64,000 nucleotides of DNA. It comes from Streptomyces sp. 846.5. Its GTDB lineage: Bacteria > Actinomycetota > Actinomycetes > Streptomycetales > Streptomycetaceae. Positions 16,253-24,417 of the stretch are shown piece by piece. The notes under the pieces were generated by a model, which was not told the DNA's origin, ran no database searches, and was given only the letters and a program-made list of their open reading frames with translations. The DNA lies in assembly GCF_004365705.1 (NCBI RefSeq), contig NZ_SOBN01000001.1, positions 5,752,001-5,816,000 of the forward strand, read 5' to 3'. A program made the position numbers and the translations under genes. Every line of letters starts with the position of its first letter. The first letter of the stretch is position 1.

Positions 16253-16936
16253 ATGAACGCCGCCACCCCCGCCCCCAGCCACACTCTGGTCAGCACGCCC
16301 GCCGGGGACGCCCGGATCACCACCCACCCCGCGGGCACCGCCCGCCCGCTGGCCATGCTCGCGCTGGGACACGGCGCCGGCGGCGGGATCGAGGCGCCCG
16401 ACCTGCGGGCCCTGGCCGCCGCCCTGCCGCCGCTCGGCGTCACCGTCGCCCTGGTGGAGCAGCCCTGGCGGGTGGCCGGCAAGCGGGTCGCCCCGGCCCC
16501 GAAGACCCTGGACGCCGGCTGGCTGCCGGTCCTCGCCCACCTTCGGGCCGGCCCCGCTACCGACATCCCCCTGATCAGCGGCGGCCGCAGCGCCGGCGCC
16601 CGGGTCGCCTGCCGCACCGCCGAACAGGCCGGCGCGGACGCCGTCCTCGCGCTGGCCTTCCCGCTGCATCCCCCGGGCAAGCCGGAGCGCAGCCGGGCCG
16701 AGGAGCTGCTCTCCTGCCCGAGCCCGGTCCTGGTCGTCCAGGGCGCCACCGACCCCTTCGGCGGCGGGGCCGACTTCCCGCCGCTCCCGGCGCACCAGCG
16801 GCTGTTGGCGCTCCCGTACGGCAACCACTCCTTCGCCGTCCTCAAGTCGGCCCCGGTGAGCGGTGAGCAGCTGCTGGCCCGGATCACCGACGCGGTGGCG
16901 GAGTGGGCGCTCGGCCCGGAGGTGCTGAAGGCTTAG
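16253..16936 (+). CDS. Alpha/beta hydrolase, dienelactone-hydrolase/Tex30-like
   Basis: A 227-residue cytoplasmic alpha/beta hydrolase. The catalytic triad is visible as Ser113 in GGRSAGAR, Asp167 in QGATDPFGG and His192 in GNHSFAV. An oxyanion-hole strand LALGHGAGGG lies near 40-48. Overall form matches the KANL3/Tex30-like group of hydrolases, common in actinobacteria and without a known substrate. It starts 107 bases from the divergent pepN gene and ends four bases before the convergent PQQ-repeat gene. Confidence 0.82.
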   Translation: MNAATPAPSHTLVSTPAGDARITTHPAGTARPLAMLALGHGAGGGIEAPDLRALAAALPPLGVTVALVEQPWRVAGKRVAPAPKTLDAGWLPVLAHLRAGPATDIPLISGGRSAGARVACRTAEQAGADAVLALAFPLHPPGKPERSRAEELLSCPSPVLVVQGATDPFGGGADFPPLPAHQRLLALPYGNHSFAVLKSAPVSGEQLLARITDAVAEWALGPEVLKA

Positions 16937-16940
16937 CGCG

Positions 16941-18587
16941 CTACTTGTGGTACTTGGACACCGCGGCCTCGTCGCCGTAGCTGCTCAGCGCGATGAGGCC
17001 GCCGTCGGAGGTCGCGTAGAGCATGCCGCCCGAGAAGGTCCAGCCGTTGGTGTCGGACGGCAGCGCGCCCAGCACGGTGGACTTGCCGGTCGCCGGGTCG
17101 AGGCTGACGAAGTGCGGTGAGCCGCTGTACGTCCCGGTGGACAGGGCGTAGAGCTTGCCGTCCCCGGTGGACTGGGCCAGCAGCGCGCCGTGGTTGCTCT
17201 CGCCGTCGTAGGTCCACGCCTCGGCGCCGGTGGCGAGGTTGAAGGCGACGATGTTCCCGGCCGTGCTGCCATTGCTGGAGCTCAGGTCCTCCTCGCCCTG
17301 CACCACCAGGAGCTGGCCCGGCAGCGACGCGGTCACCTCGTGGTACTCGTTCAGCCTCAGATTGGGAGCCGACAGGGTCGCGGTGCTGTTGCCGCTGCCG
17401 TCGTACACGTGCAGCGAGGCGGCACCGCCGGTGGAGAGGACGCTGACCAGCGGCGAGCCGTTGAGCAGGCTGCTGATGGTGGTGTGGTCGCTCTCGGTCT
17501 TGCGCCACATCTGCCTGCCGGTGGCGGCGTTGACGGCCGTCAGCGTGTACGACGGGCTGACGTCGGCGCAGTAGTCGTCCACCAGGACGATGCCGGTCGT
17601 CGCCACCGACGACTCGTTGCAGTAGTTCCCGCGCGGCTTGAGCCCCCAGACCTGCTTGCCGGTCGCGGCGTCGAACCCGCCGACCCGGTCGCCGCTGACG
17701 ACGGTGGCCACCGAGCCCTGGATGTAGGTGCTCGCCGCCATCGCGACCGAGTCGGTCGCACTGGTGAGCGGGAACGTCCAGAGGATCTTCCCGGTGTGCG
17801 AGTCGACCCCGGCGAAGACCGAGCAGGAGTTGGCGTCGCTGCCGAAGGCCATCGTCCCGATGCCGTCGGCGGTCGTGGTCGGGGACATGGCGCAGGGCGT
17901 CTGGGCCGAGGACGGCGGAGTGAGCGTCCAGCTCTTGCCGCCGTCCGCGATGGCGTAGGAGGTGACGCCGCCGGACGAACTGGCCCGCACCAGAGCTGTG
18001 CTGGTCATCCAGGAGCCGATCAGCCTGTCGTCGGAGCCGAAGGCCGGCACCGACCACGCCTTGGACAGCGTCGAGCCGTTCTTCTTGCTGCCGCCGTTGA
18101 CGATCATCACCCCGACCACGGCGATGGAAGCGAGGACGACGACACCCGCGACGATCCCGGCGATCGCACCCCCACCCAGCTTCCGCTGCGGCGGCGCGGG
18201 CGGCGGCGCGTAGCCGTAAGGGGGATACCCCTGCTGCGGGTAGCCCTGCTGCGGCGGATATCCCTGCTGCTGCGGCGGGTACGCCTGCGGGTGGACGGGC
18301 GGAGGAGCCTGCGGCGCTTGCGGCTGCGGATAGCCGTAACCCCCGTGCTGCACCGAGGGGTACGCCCCGGTCGCCCCGCCGGCCGGCCACGCCCCAGGGC
18401 TCCCACCGGCGTTGTACGTCTGCGTCGGCGCGTAGGGCATCCCACCGTCCGCCGAGGCCGGCGGCGCCTGCTGGGGCACCCCGGGCGTATAGGCCTGCGT
18501 CGGCGCGTACCCGGGCGGTGGCGGCACGTTCGACGCCCCGTCAACACCCCGACCGTCGGCCCCTTGCCCCGCCACGTTGTCCGCCAT
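16941..18587 (-). CDS. Membrane-anchored PQQ-like beta-propeller protein
   Basis: The 548-residue product has three parts. A cytoplasmic Pro/Gln/Tyr/Gly-rich tail (about 1-165) carries tandem QQGYPPQQGYPQQGYPP-like repeats. One membrane segment follows near 170-195 (GAIAGIVAGVVVLASIAVVG). The outer domain has PQQ-type beta-propeller blades (repeated ATGKQVWGL, ATGRQMWRK, ATGAEAWTYDG motifs). Such propellers bind proteins or ligands; no catalytic residues are evident. The ATG at 18587 is preferred over a GTG 12 bases upstream that abuts the GGAAGG sequence. Streptomycetes carry many such proteins, some beside kinases; none is adjacent here. Function unknown. Confidence 0.8.
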   Translation of the reverse strand: MADNVAGQGADGRGVDGASNVPPPPGYAPTQAYTPGVPQQAPPASADGGMPYAPTQTYNAGGSPGAWPAGGATGAYPSVQHGGYGYPQPQAPQAPPPVHPQAYPPQQQGYPPQQGYPQQGYPPYGYAPPPAPPQRKLGGGAIAGIVAGVVVLASIAVVGVMIVNGGSKKNGSTLSKAWSVPAFGSDDRLIGSWMTSTALVRASSSGGVTSYAIADGGKSWTLTPPSSAQTPCAMSPTTTADGIGTMAFGSDANSCSVFAGVDSHTGKILWTFPLTSATDSVAMAASTYIQGSVATVVSGDRVGGFDAATGKQVWGLKPRGNYCNESSVATTGIVLVDDYCADVSPSYTLTAVNAATGRQMWRKTESDHTTISSLLNGSPLVSVLSTGGAASLHVYDGSGNSTATLSAPNLRLNEYHEVTASLPGQLLVVQGEEDLSSSNGSTAGNIVAFNLATGAEAWTYDGESNHGALLAQSTGDGKLYALSTGTYSGSPHFVSLDPATGKSTVLGALPSDTNGWTFSGGMLYATSDGGLIALSSYGDEAAVSKYHK

Positions 18588-18632
18588 TCCCCCGTACACC
18601 CTTCCCTCGACGCCTCAACTAGGCAGCACCCT

Positions 18633-18654
18633 AGGGGCGCGAGGAACTGCGCGA
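18633..18654. repeat. Dispersed GC-rich intergenic repeat, copy 1
   Basis: A 22-base block beginning AGGGGCGCGAGGAACTGC is identical to 22188-22209. It lies between the stop of pepN paralogue 2 and the start of the PQQ-repeat gene. Closely similar blocks are, from memory, very common between genes in Streptomyces. This copy lacks a clear pairing arm nearby. Confidence 0.6.
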
Positions 18655-18711
18655 GCAACCACCCCCACCGTCACTCGCCCAACTGCCGCACGCCCCATCC
18701 CCTCCCGCGCA

Positions 18712-21333
18712 CTACCCCCGAGCCGCATCCCGCCCCTGCGCCCGCAACGCCCGCGCCAGATCGTCCCGCCCCTCCAGCACCAGCCTCCGCAACGCCGGCG
18801 CCGCAGCCGCATGCTCCCGCAGCCACAGGTCCGTCCGCTCCAGCGTCGTCTCCGTCGTCACCAGCCTCGGGAACAATCCGCTGACGATCCGCAGTGCGAT
18901 CTCGATCGACCGCTCGCTCCAGACCTTCTCCAGCACCTCGAAGTACGGCTCGGCGTACGGCGCCACCAGCTCCCGCCGCCCCGCCCCCGACACCGACTGG
19001 AACCCGGTGATCTGCGCTTCGACCAGCGCATTCGGCAGCTGGTCCGAGTCGACGACCTCCCGCCACACCGCCGCCTTGGCCTCCGGCGTCGGCCGTGCCG
19101 CCAGGCACACCGTCAGCAGCCGCTTGCCGCTCGCGGTGTCGTCCCGGGCCAGCTCCGCGGTCAGCGCCGCGTCGTCGGCCGCCCCGGCTGCGGCCAGCGT
19201 GTGCAGCAGGGTCCAGCGCAGCTCCTGGTCGACGTCCAGGCCGTCGATCCGCGCCGTTCCGGCCAGCAGCCCCCGGACCAGCTGCAGGTCGGACTCCGAC
19301 CCGGCCGTCTGCGCGAAGAACCGCGCCCACGCCAACTGGTGGTCGCCGCCCGGCTCCGCGGCCCGCAGCTCCCGCAGCGCACCCTCGGCGAGCCGCGCGG
19401 ACCACTCGTCCCGCGCGCCGGGCGTGACGTACAGGTCGAGCGCCGTGCGCGCCTGCTGGTGCAACGACTGGAGCACGCCGATGTCGCTCTCGCGGCCGGC
19501 GAACCGCAGCACGATCTCCAGGTAGTCACGGGCCGGCATCAACCCGTCCCTGGTCAGGTTCCACAGCGCGGACCAGCTCAGTGCCCGTGCCAGCGGATCC
19601 TCCAGCTCGCCCAGCGACTCCCGCAGCGCCGCCAGTGACGCCTCGTCAAAGCGGATCTTGCAGTACGTCAGGTCCTCGTCGTTGACCAGCACCAGCGCCG
19701 GGCGGGGGAGCCCGACCAGCTCCGGCACCTCGGTCCTAGCCCCGGCAGCGACGTCCAGCTCGACCTTGTGCGTGCGCACCAGCGCCCCGCTGACCGGGTC
19801 CCGGTCGAACAGCCCCACCGCGATCCGGTGCGGCCGCAGCGTCGGGGTCTCGGTTGCGGCCTCCTGCAGCACCGTGAACGCGGTGATGGTCCCGGTCGAG
19901 TCCGTGACCAGCTGCGGTGTCAGGGCGTTGACGCCTGCCGTCTCCAGCCAGGCCCGGGACCACGCGGCCATGGCCTCCGCGCCCCGGCCGGAAGTCTCCG
20001 CGAGTACGGCGAGCAGGTCCGCGAGCGTGGTGTTGCCGAACGCATGGCGCTTGAAGTAGCGCCGCGCGCCCTCGAAGAAGGCGTCGCGCCCCACATAGGC
20101 CACCAACTGCTTGAGCACCGACGCGCCCTTGGCGTAGGTGATGCCGTCGAAGTTGAGCTTGGCGTCCTCGAGGTCGCGGATGTCCGCGGTGACCGGGTGC
20201 GTGGTGGGGAGCTGGTCCTGCCGGTAGGCCCAGGTCTTCCTGCGATTGGCGAAGGTGATCCAGCCCGCCTGGTACTTCGTCACCTCCATCTGCGCGAACG
20301 CGCCCATGAAGTCGGCGAAGGACTCCTTCAGCCACAGGTCGTCCCACCACTGCATGGTCACCAGGTCGCCGAACCACATGTGCGCCATCTCGTGCAGGAT
20401 CACGTTCGCCCGGCCCTCGTAGGCGGCCTCGGTGACCTTGGAACGGAAGACGTACTCCTCGCGGAAGGTGACCAGGCCCGGGTTCTCCATCGCGCCGAGG
20501 TTGTACTCGGGCACGAACGCCTGGTGGTACTTGCCGAAGGGGTAGGGGTAGTCGAACTCCTGGTGGAAGAAGTCCAGGCCCTGCTTGGTGACCGTGAAGA
20601 TCTCGTCGGAGTCGAAGTACTGGGCCAGCGAGGCCCGGCAGAGCGCGCCCAGCGGGATCTCCAGCCGGCGGCCGTCCGGCAGCACCCGGGTGTAGTGGTC
20701 ACGGGCCACGTGGTACGGACCGGCCACCACCGCGGTGATGTAGCTGGAGATCCGCGGGGTGGGGGCGAACTGCCAGGTCAGACCGGACTCCACGGCCATT
20801 GGGTCGCCGCCGGCGGGGGAGTTGGAGAACACCTGCCAGTGCGTGGGCGCGGTGACCGTGAAGGTGAACGGCGCCTTGAGGTCGGGCTGTTCGAAGGTGG
20901 TGAACACCCGTCGCGCGTCGGCCGGTTCGTACTGGGTGTAGAGGTAGGTCTCGCCGTCGACCGGGTCGGTGAAGCGGTGCAGCCCTTCGCCGGTGCGGCT
21001 GTAGGCGCAGAAGGCCTCGACGACCAGCTCGTTGCTCTCGGCCAGACCGGGCAGGGCGATCCTGGACCCGTCGAACACCTGCTCAGGGTCGAGCGCGGTG
21101 CCGTTGAGGACGACGCTGCGCACCTCCGGTGCCAGCAGGTCGGCGAAGCTGTCCGCGCCCGGCTCGGAGCAGCGGAAGCGCAGCACCGTGCGGGAGCGGA
21201 ACCTGCCTGCACCCTCCGCCTCGGCCACGGGCAGCACAGCAGAGCGGAGGTCGAGCTCGACCTCGTAGCTGTCCACGCTGAGGATGCGGGCCCGCTCGCG
21301 GGCCTCGTCACGGGTGAGATTGGTCCCGGGCAC
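18712..21333 (-). CDS. pepN: Aminopeptidase N, paralogue 2
   Basis: Second M1-family zinc aminopeptidase, 873 residues from GTG 21333 (AGGGAG upstream; product again begins PGTNLTRDEA). GAMEN is at 280-284, HEMAH at 314-318 and the third zinc ligand Glu337 in KESFA. It aligns with paralogue 1 along its whole length, with clear differences such as HEMAH for HELAH and ENPGLVT for ENAGAVT. This points to an old duplication rather than a recent copy. Both look catalytically complete. The two may differ in substrate range or timing; nothing in the sequence settles this. Confidence 0.94.
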   Translation of the reverse strand: MPGTNLTRDEARERARILSVDSYEVELDLRSAVLPVAEAEGAGRFRSRTVLRFRCSEPGADSFADLLAPEVRSVVLNGTALDPEQVFDGSRIALPGLAESNELVVEAFCAYSRTGEGLHRFTDPVDGETYLYTQYEPADARRVFTTFEQPDLKAPFTFTVTAPTHWQVFSNSPAGGDPMAVESGLTWQFAPTPRISSYITAVVAGPYHVARDHYTRVLPDGRRLEIPLGALCRASLAQYFDSDEIFTVTKQGLDFFHQEFDYPYPFGKYHQAFVPEYNLGAMENPGLVTFREEYVFRSKVTEAAYEGRANVILHEMAHMWFGDLVTMQWWDDLWLKESFADFMGAFAQMEVTKYQAGWITFANRRKTWAYRQDQLPTTHPVTADIRDLEDAKLNFDGITYAKGASVLKQLVAYVGRDAFFEGARRYFKRHAFGNTTLADLLAVLAETSGRGAEAMAAWSRAWLETAGVNALTPQLVTDSTGTITAFTVLQEAATETPTLRPHRIAVGLFDRDPVSGALVRTHKVELDVAAGARTEVPELVGLPRPALVLVNDEDLTYCKIRFDEASLAALRESLGELEDPLARALSWSALWNLTRDGLMPARDYLEIVLRFAGRESDIGVLQSLHQQARTALDLYVTPGARDEWSARLAEGALRELRAAEPGGDHQLAWARFFAQTAGSESDLQLVRGLLAGTARIDGLDVDQELRWTLLHTLAAAGAADDAALTAELARDDTASGKRLLTVCLAARPTPEAKAAVWREVVDSDQLPNALVEAQITGFQSVSGAGRRELVAPYAEPYFEVLEKVWSERSIEIALRIVSGLFPRLVTTETTLERTDLWLREHAAAAPALRRLVLEGRDDLARALRAQGRDAARG

Positions 21334-21542
21334 TGCGGTACTCCCTACTGGTGCATGCGGTGGCGTGCGAGCTTGTGGCTGCCTGTCCGGTTCGGTCAGG
21401 TGTGAAACCCGGACTGTCACCTGTTCCCGGCATCCTTTCACGGTCCGCCGACAACTCCGGTGTGCGGCGGCGAAGGCGGGAATGCCTGTGCGCTTCGCTC
21501 TGTTCGCCACGTTGACCGCACGTTCCTGGCACCGGAGGACCC

Positions 21543-22178
21543 ATGTCCGCAACAACCGCCACCCCTGTGACCGCTGACTTCTGGTTCGACCCGCTCTGCC
21601 CGTGGGCCTGGATGACCTCGCGCTGGATGCTGGAGGTCGAGCAGCAGCGTCCGGTCCAGGTGCGCTGGCATGTGATGAGCCTGGCCGTGCTCAACGCGGA
21701 CAAGGACATCCCCGAGGAGTACCGTGCGTTCCTGACCGAGGCCTGGGGCCCGGTCCGGGTCTGCATCGCGGCCGCTCAGGCGCACGGCGACAAGGTCCTC
21801 GGCGACCTCTACAACGCCCTCGGCACCCGCTTCCACAACCAGGCCGAGCCCCGCACCAAGGAGACCATCGCGGCGGCGCTGGCCGACGCGGGTCTGCCGG
21901 TCGAGCTGGCGGAGGCCGCCGACTCCACCGAGTACGACGAGGCCCTGCGCGCCTCCCACAAGGAGGGCATCGACCTGGTCGGCCAGGACGTCGGCACCCC
22001 GGTGATAGCCGTCCCCGGCGCGGACGGCGAGCGCGTCGCCTTCTTCGGCCCGGTGGTCACCCCGACCCCGCGCGGCGAGGCCGCGGCCCGCCTCTGGGAC
22101 GGCACCCTGCTGGTCGCCTCCACCCCGGGCTTCTACGAGATCAAGCGCACCCGCACCGCCGGCCCCAGCTTCGAGTAG
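21543..22178 (+). CDS. DsbA-like thioredoxin-fold protein (Rv2466c/mycothiol-dependent family)
   Basis: A 211-residue cytoplasmic protein of the 2-hydroxychromene-isomerase/DsbA-like thioredoxin family. The active-site region reads FDPLCPWAW, placing the nucleophilic cysteine at 19, the same number as in mycobacterial Rv2466c. From memory that protein has CPWC and works with mycothiol as a nitroreductase. Here the resolving cysteine (22) is alanine, so the enzyme would use a one-cysteine mechanism with mycothiol as partner. ATG start with GGAGG just upstream. Divergent from pepN paralogue 2 across about 210 bases. No operon partner. Confidence 0.85.
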   Translation: MSATTATPVTADFWFDPLCPWAWMTSRWMLEVEQQRPVQVRWHVMSLAVLNADKDIPEEYRAFLTEAWGPVRVCIAAAQAHGDKVLGDLYNALGTRFHNQAEPRTKETIAAALADAGLPVELAEAADSTEYDEALRASHKEGIDLVGQDVGTPVIAVPGADGERVAFFGPVVTPTPRGEAAARLWDGTLLVASTPGFYEIKRTRTAGPSFE

Positions 22179-22187
22179 AGCGCCCGA

Positions 22188-22246
22188 AGGGGCGCGAGGA
22201 ACTGCGCGACCAGCCACGCTCCAAGCTGAGCCGTTCCCCGCGCCCC
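22188..22246. repeat. Dispersed GC-rich intergenic repeat, copy 2, hairpin-forming
   Basis: The first 22 bases equal copy 1 at 18633. Here a matching arm GTTCCCCGCGCCCC at 22233-22246 pairs with 22189-22202 in 13 of 14 positions around a 30-base loop. The result is a long hairpin 10 bases after the stop of the DsbA-like gene. It may act as a terminator, or be a mobile repeat of REP type. Confidence 0.65.
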
Positions 22247-22324
22247 CGCCTGCCCAGAGCCACCAACGTACTGACCTGCCCCTTTGTGGGGAACGCCATA
22301 CCCGCACAGCCCGCCAGGCGGATA

Positions 22325-22342
22325 GGTTCACAGTCGTTAACC
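22325..22342. promoter_or_regulatory. Candidate operator in front of bioY
   Basis: GGTTCAC-AGTC-GTTAACC is a 7-4-7 inverted repeat with one mismatch, 36 bases upstream of the bioY start. Its AT content is high for this genome. Biotin genes in actinobacteria are often repressed by the TetR-type BioQ or by BirA-like regulators; the sequence is only loosely like sites I recall, so the regulator is unknown. Confidence 0.35.
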
Positions 22343-22377
22343 CAGACTCCGTCCCTCCCCCCTGCCCGGAGACCCCC

Positions 22378-22980
22378 ATGGCCCTCGCCGCCACCGCCGC
22401 TCCCGCGGCCCCCCGCGCCGTCCTGGCTGACCTGCTGCCCGCAGCAACCCGCGCCCGCGCCCTGGCCCGCGACGCAGCCCTGGTCCTCGGCGGCGCCACC
22501 CTCACCGGCCTAGCCGCACAACTCTCCGTGCCCGTCCCCGGCTCACCCGTCCCGGTGACCGGCCAGACCCTCGCCGCGCTGCTGGTCGGCACCGCCCTCG
22601 GCACCCGCCGAGGCGTCGCCGCCATGGGCCTCTACCTGGTCGCCGGTCTGGCCGGCGTGCCGTGGTTCGCTGCCGGCAGCTCCGGCAGCGGGGTCACCCT
22701 CGGCTACGTCATCGGCTTCGTCCTCGCTGGAGCCGTCGTCGGCGAGTTGGCCCGGCGCGGCGCCGACCGCAGCCCGCTGCGCACCGCCGGCGCGATGGTG
22801 CTGGGCAATCTGGCCATCTACGCCGTCGGCGTCCCCTACTTGGCCGTCTCGCTCCACATCGGCCTCGGCAGGGCCGCCTCGCTCGGCCTCTACCCCTACC
22901 TCCTGGGCGACGCCGTCAAGGCCGCCCTCGCCATGGGCCTGCTCCCCGCCGCCTGGAAGCTGCTCGGCAGCAAGGCCTGA
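22378..22980 (+). CDS. bioY: Biotin transporter substrate-binding subunit BioY
   Basis: S-component of an ECF-type vitamin importer: an integral membrane protein that binds and imports biotin. The 200-residue product has six hydrophobic segments after a basic N-tail of about 38 residues. The family signature PVPGSPVPVTGQTLAALLVG (near 46-65) and the LGTRRGVAAMGLYLVAGLAG segment are present. ATG start with GGAG seven bases upstream. No bioM or bioN genes adjoin it, so it either works alone or with a shared ECF module encoded elsewhere. Confidence 0.93.
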   Translation: MALAATAAPAAPRAVLADLLPAATRARALARDAALVLGGATLTGLAAQLSVPVPGSPVPVTGQTLAALLVGTALGTRRGVAAMGLYLVAGLAGVPWFAAGSSGSGVTLGYVIGFVLAGAVVGELARRGADRSPLRTAGAMVLGNLAIYAVGVPYLAVSLHIGLGRAASLGLYPYLLGDAVKAALAMGLLPAAWKLLGSKA

Positions 22981-23017
22981 CCAGCACCCCGTCCCCGGCT
23001 CGTGCCACACTGACGCC

Positions 23018-23503
23018 ATGCGCGTGTACCTGGGATCCGACCATGCCGGATACGAACTCAAGCAGCACCTCGTCGAGTGGCTGACCACCGCCGGTCACGA
23101 ACCGGTCGACTGCGGGCCGCACATCTACGACGCGGTGGACGACTACCCCCCGTTCATCCTCCGCGCCGCCGAGCGCACCGCGGCCGACCCGCAGGCGCTG
23201 GGCATCGTGATCGGCGGCTCCGGCAACGGTGAGGCCATCGCCGCCAACAAGGTCAAGGGTGTCCGCGCGGCACTGGCCTGGAGCACGGAGACGGCCACCC
23301 TCGGCCGTCAGCACAACAACGCCAATGTGATCAGCGTCGGGGCCCGGATGCACTCCCTGGACGAGGCCACCAAGTTCGTCGAGGTCTTCCTGGCGACCCC
23401 GTTCTCCGAGGACCCGCGCCACATCCGCCGGATCGACATGATCAGCGAGTACGAGACCACCGGCGAGCTCCCGCCGGTCCCCGCCCACCACCCGCAGGGC
23501 TGA
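23018..23503 (+). CDS. rpiB: Ribose-5-phosphate isomerase B
   Basis: Interconverts ribose-5-phosphate and ribulose-5-phosphate in the pentose phosphate pathway. The 161-residue product has the RpiB start MRVYLGSDHAGYELK and the active-site loop GGSGNGEAIAANK. Position 72 is glutamate where enterobacterial RpiB has its catalytic cysteine two positions away. This Glu-type site is the form known from Mycobacterium tuberculosis. The stop lies 11 bases before the next gene, a DNA glycosylase, so the two are probably cotranscribed. Confidence 0.95.
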   Translation: MRVYLGSDHAGYELKQHLVEWLTTAGHEPVDCGPHIYDAVDDYPPFILRAAERTAADPQALGIVIGGSGNGEAIAANKVKGVRAALAWSTETATLGRQHNNANVISVGARMHSLDEATKFVEVFLATPFSEDPRHIRRIDMISEYETTGELPPVPAHHPQG

Positions 23504-23514
23504 CCACACCTCAG

Positions 23515-24366
23515 ATGCCCGAAGGCCACACCCTCCATCGACTCGCCGCCGCATACCGACAGGTGTTCGGCGGCGAGTCCGTGCGCGTCTCCAGCCCGCA
23601 GGGGCCCTTCGCGCAGGCCGCGCTCCGCCTCGACGGACGCCCGCTCACCAGCACCGAGGCCCACGGCAAGCACCTCTTCCTCGGCTTCGGCGGCCCCGGC
23701 CCCGCCGGAGCGGCCGACTGGATCCACATCCACCTCGGCCTCTACGGCAAGGTCCGCTTCGGCGAGGGCCCGGCACCGGCCCCCACCGGCCAGATACGGC
23801 TCCGGATGAGCACCGCGGCCGACACCGCCCACGCCGACCTCCGCGGTCCCACCACCTGTGCCCTGATCAGCGACCCGGAGAAGCAGGAGGTGCACCGGCG
23901 GCTGGGCCCCGACCCGCTGCGCGGCGACTCGGTCCCGGACCGGGCCTGGCAGCGCGTCAGCCGCAGCGGCACCACCGTCGCTGCCCTGCTGATGGACCAG
24001 AAGGTCCTCTCCGGCGTCGGCAACATCTACCGCGCCGAGGTGCTGTTCCGGCAGGGCATCGACCCGCGGCTGCCCGGCCGGGCCCTCACCCGGGCCCAGT
24101 GGGACGCGGTCTGGACCGACCTCACCCTGCTGATGGCCGACGGCGTCCGCGACGGCTGGATCGACACGGTCCGCCCCGAGCACACCCCGCAGGCCATGGG
24201 CCGCCCGGCCCGCGAGGACGCGCACGGCGGCGAGGTGTACGTCTACCGGCGCGCCGACCAGCCCTGCCTGGTCTGCGCGACCCCGGTCAGCACCGCCACC
24301 CACGCCGGCCGCAACCTGTTCTGGTGCCCCACCTGTCAGCCCGCCACACCTCACTACCGGTCGTAG
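23515..24366 (+). CDS. nei: Fpg/Nei-family DNA glycosylase
   Basis: Base-excision repair glycosylase/AP lyase for oxidised bases. The mature N-terminus Pro2-Glu3 (MPEGHTLHRLA) supplies the catalytic pair. The lysine of the beta-hairpin lies in AHGKHLFLGF near 50-60. The helix-two-turn-helix is near 165-185 (DQKVLSGVGNIYRAEVLF), and a C-terminal zinc finger has CLVC at 251-254 and CPTC at 271-274. MPEGH rather than MPELP marks the Nei side of the family, as in the actinobacterial Nei proteins next to rpiB. Length 283 is usual. Confidence 0.93.
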   Translation: MPEGHTLHRLAAAYRQVFGGESVRVSSPQGPFAQAALRLDGRPLTSTEAHGKHLFLGFGGPGPAGAADWIHIHLGLYGKVRFGEGPAPAPTGQIRLRMSTAADTAHADLRGPTTCALISDPEKQEVHRRLGPDPLRGDSVPDRAWQRVSRSGTTVAALLMDQKVLSGVGNIYRAEVLFRQGIDPRLPGRALTRAQWDAVWTDLTLLMADGVRDGWIDTVRPEHTPQAMGRPAREDAHGGEVYVYRRADQPCLVCATPVSTATHAGRNLFWCPTCQPATPHYRS

Positions 24367-24417
24367 TTCCCGGGGAGCGTCGACGCGGACCGCGCCCGCT
24401 CGGTAGGGTCGTGCTGG

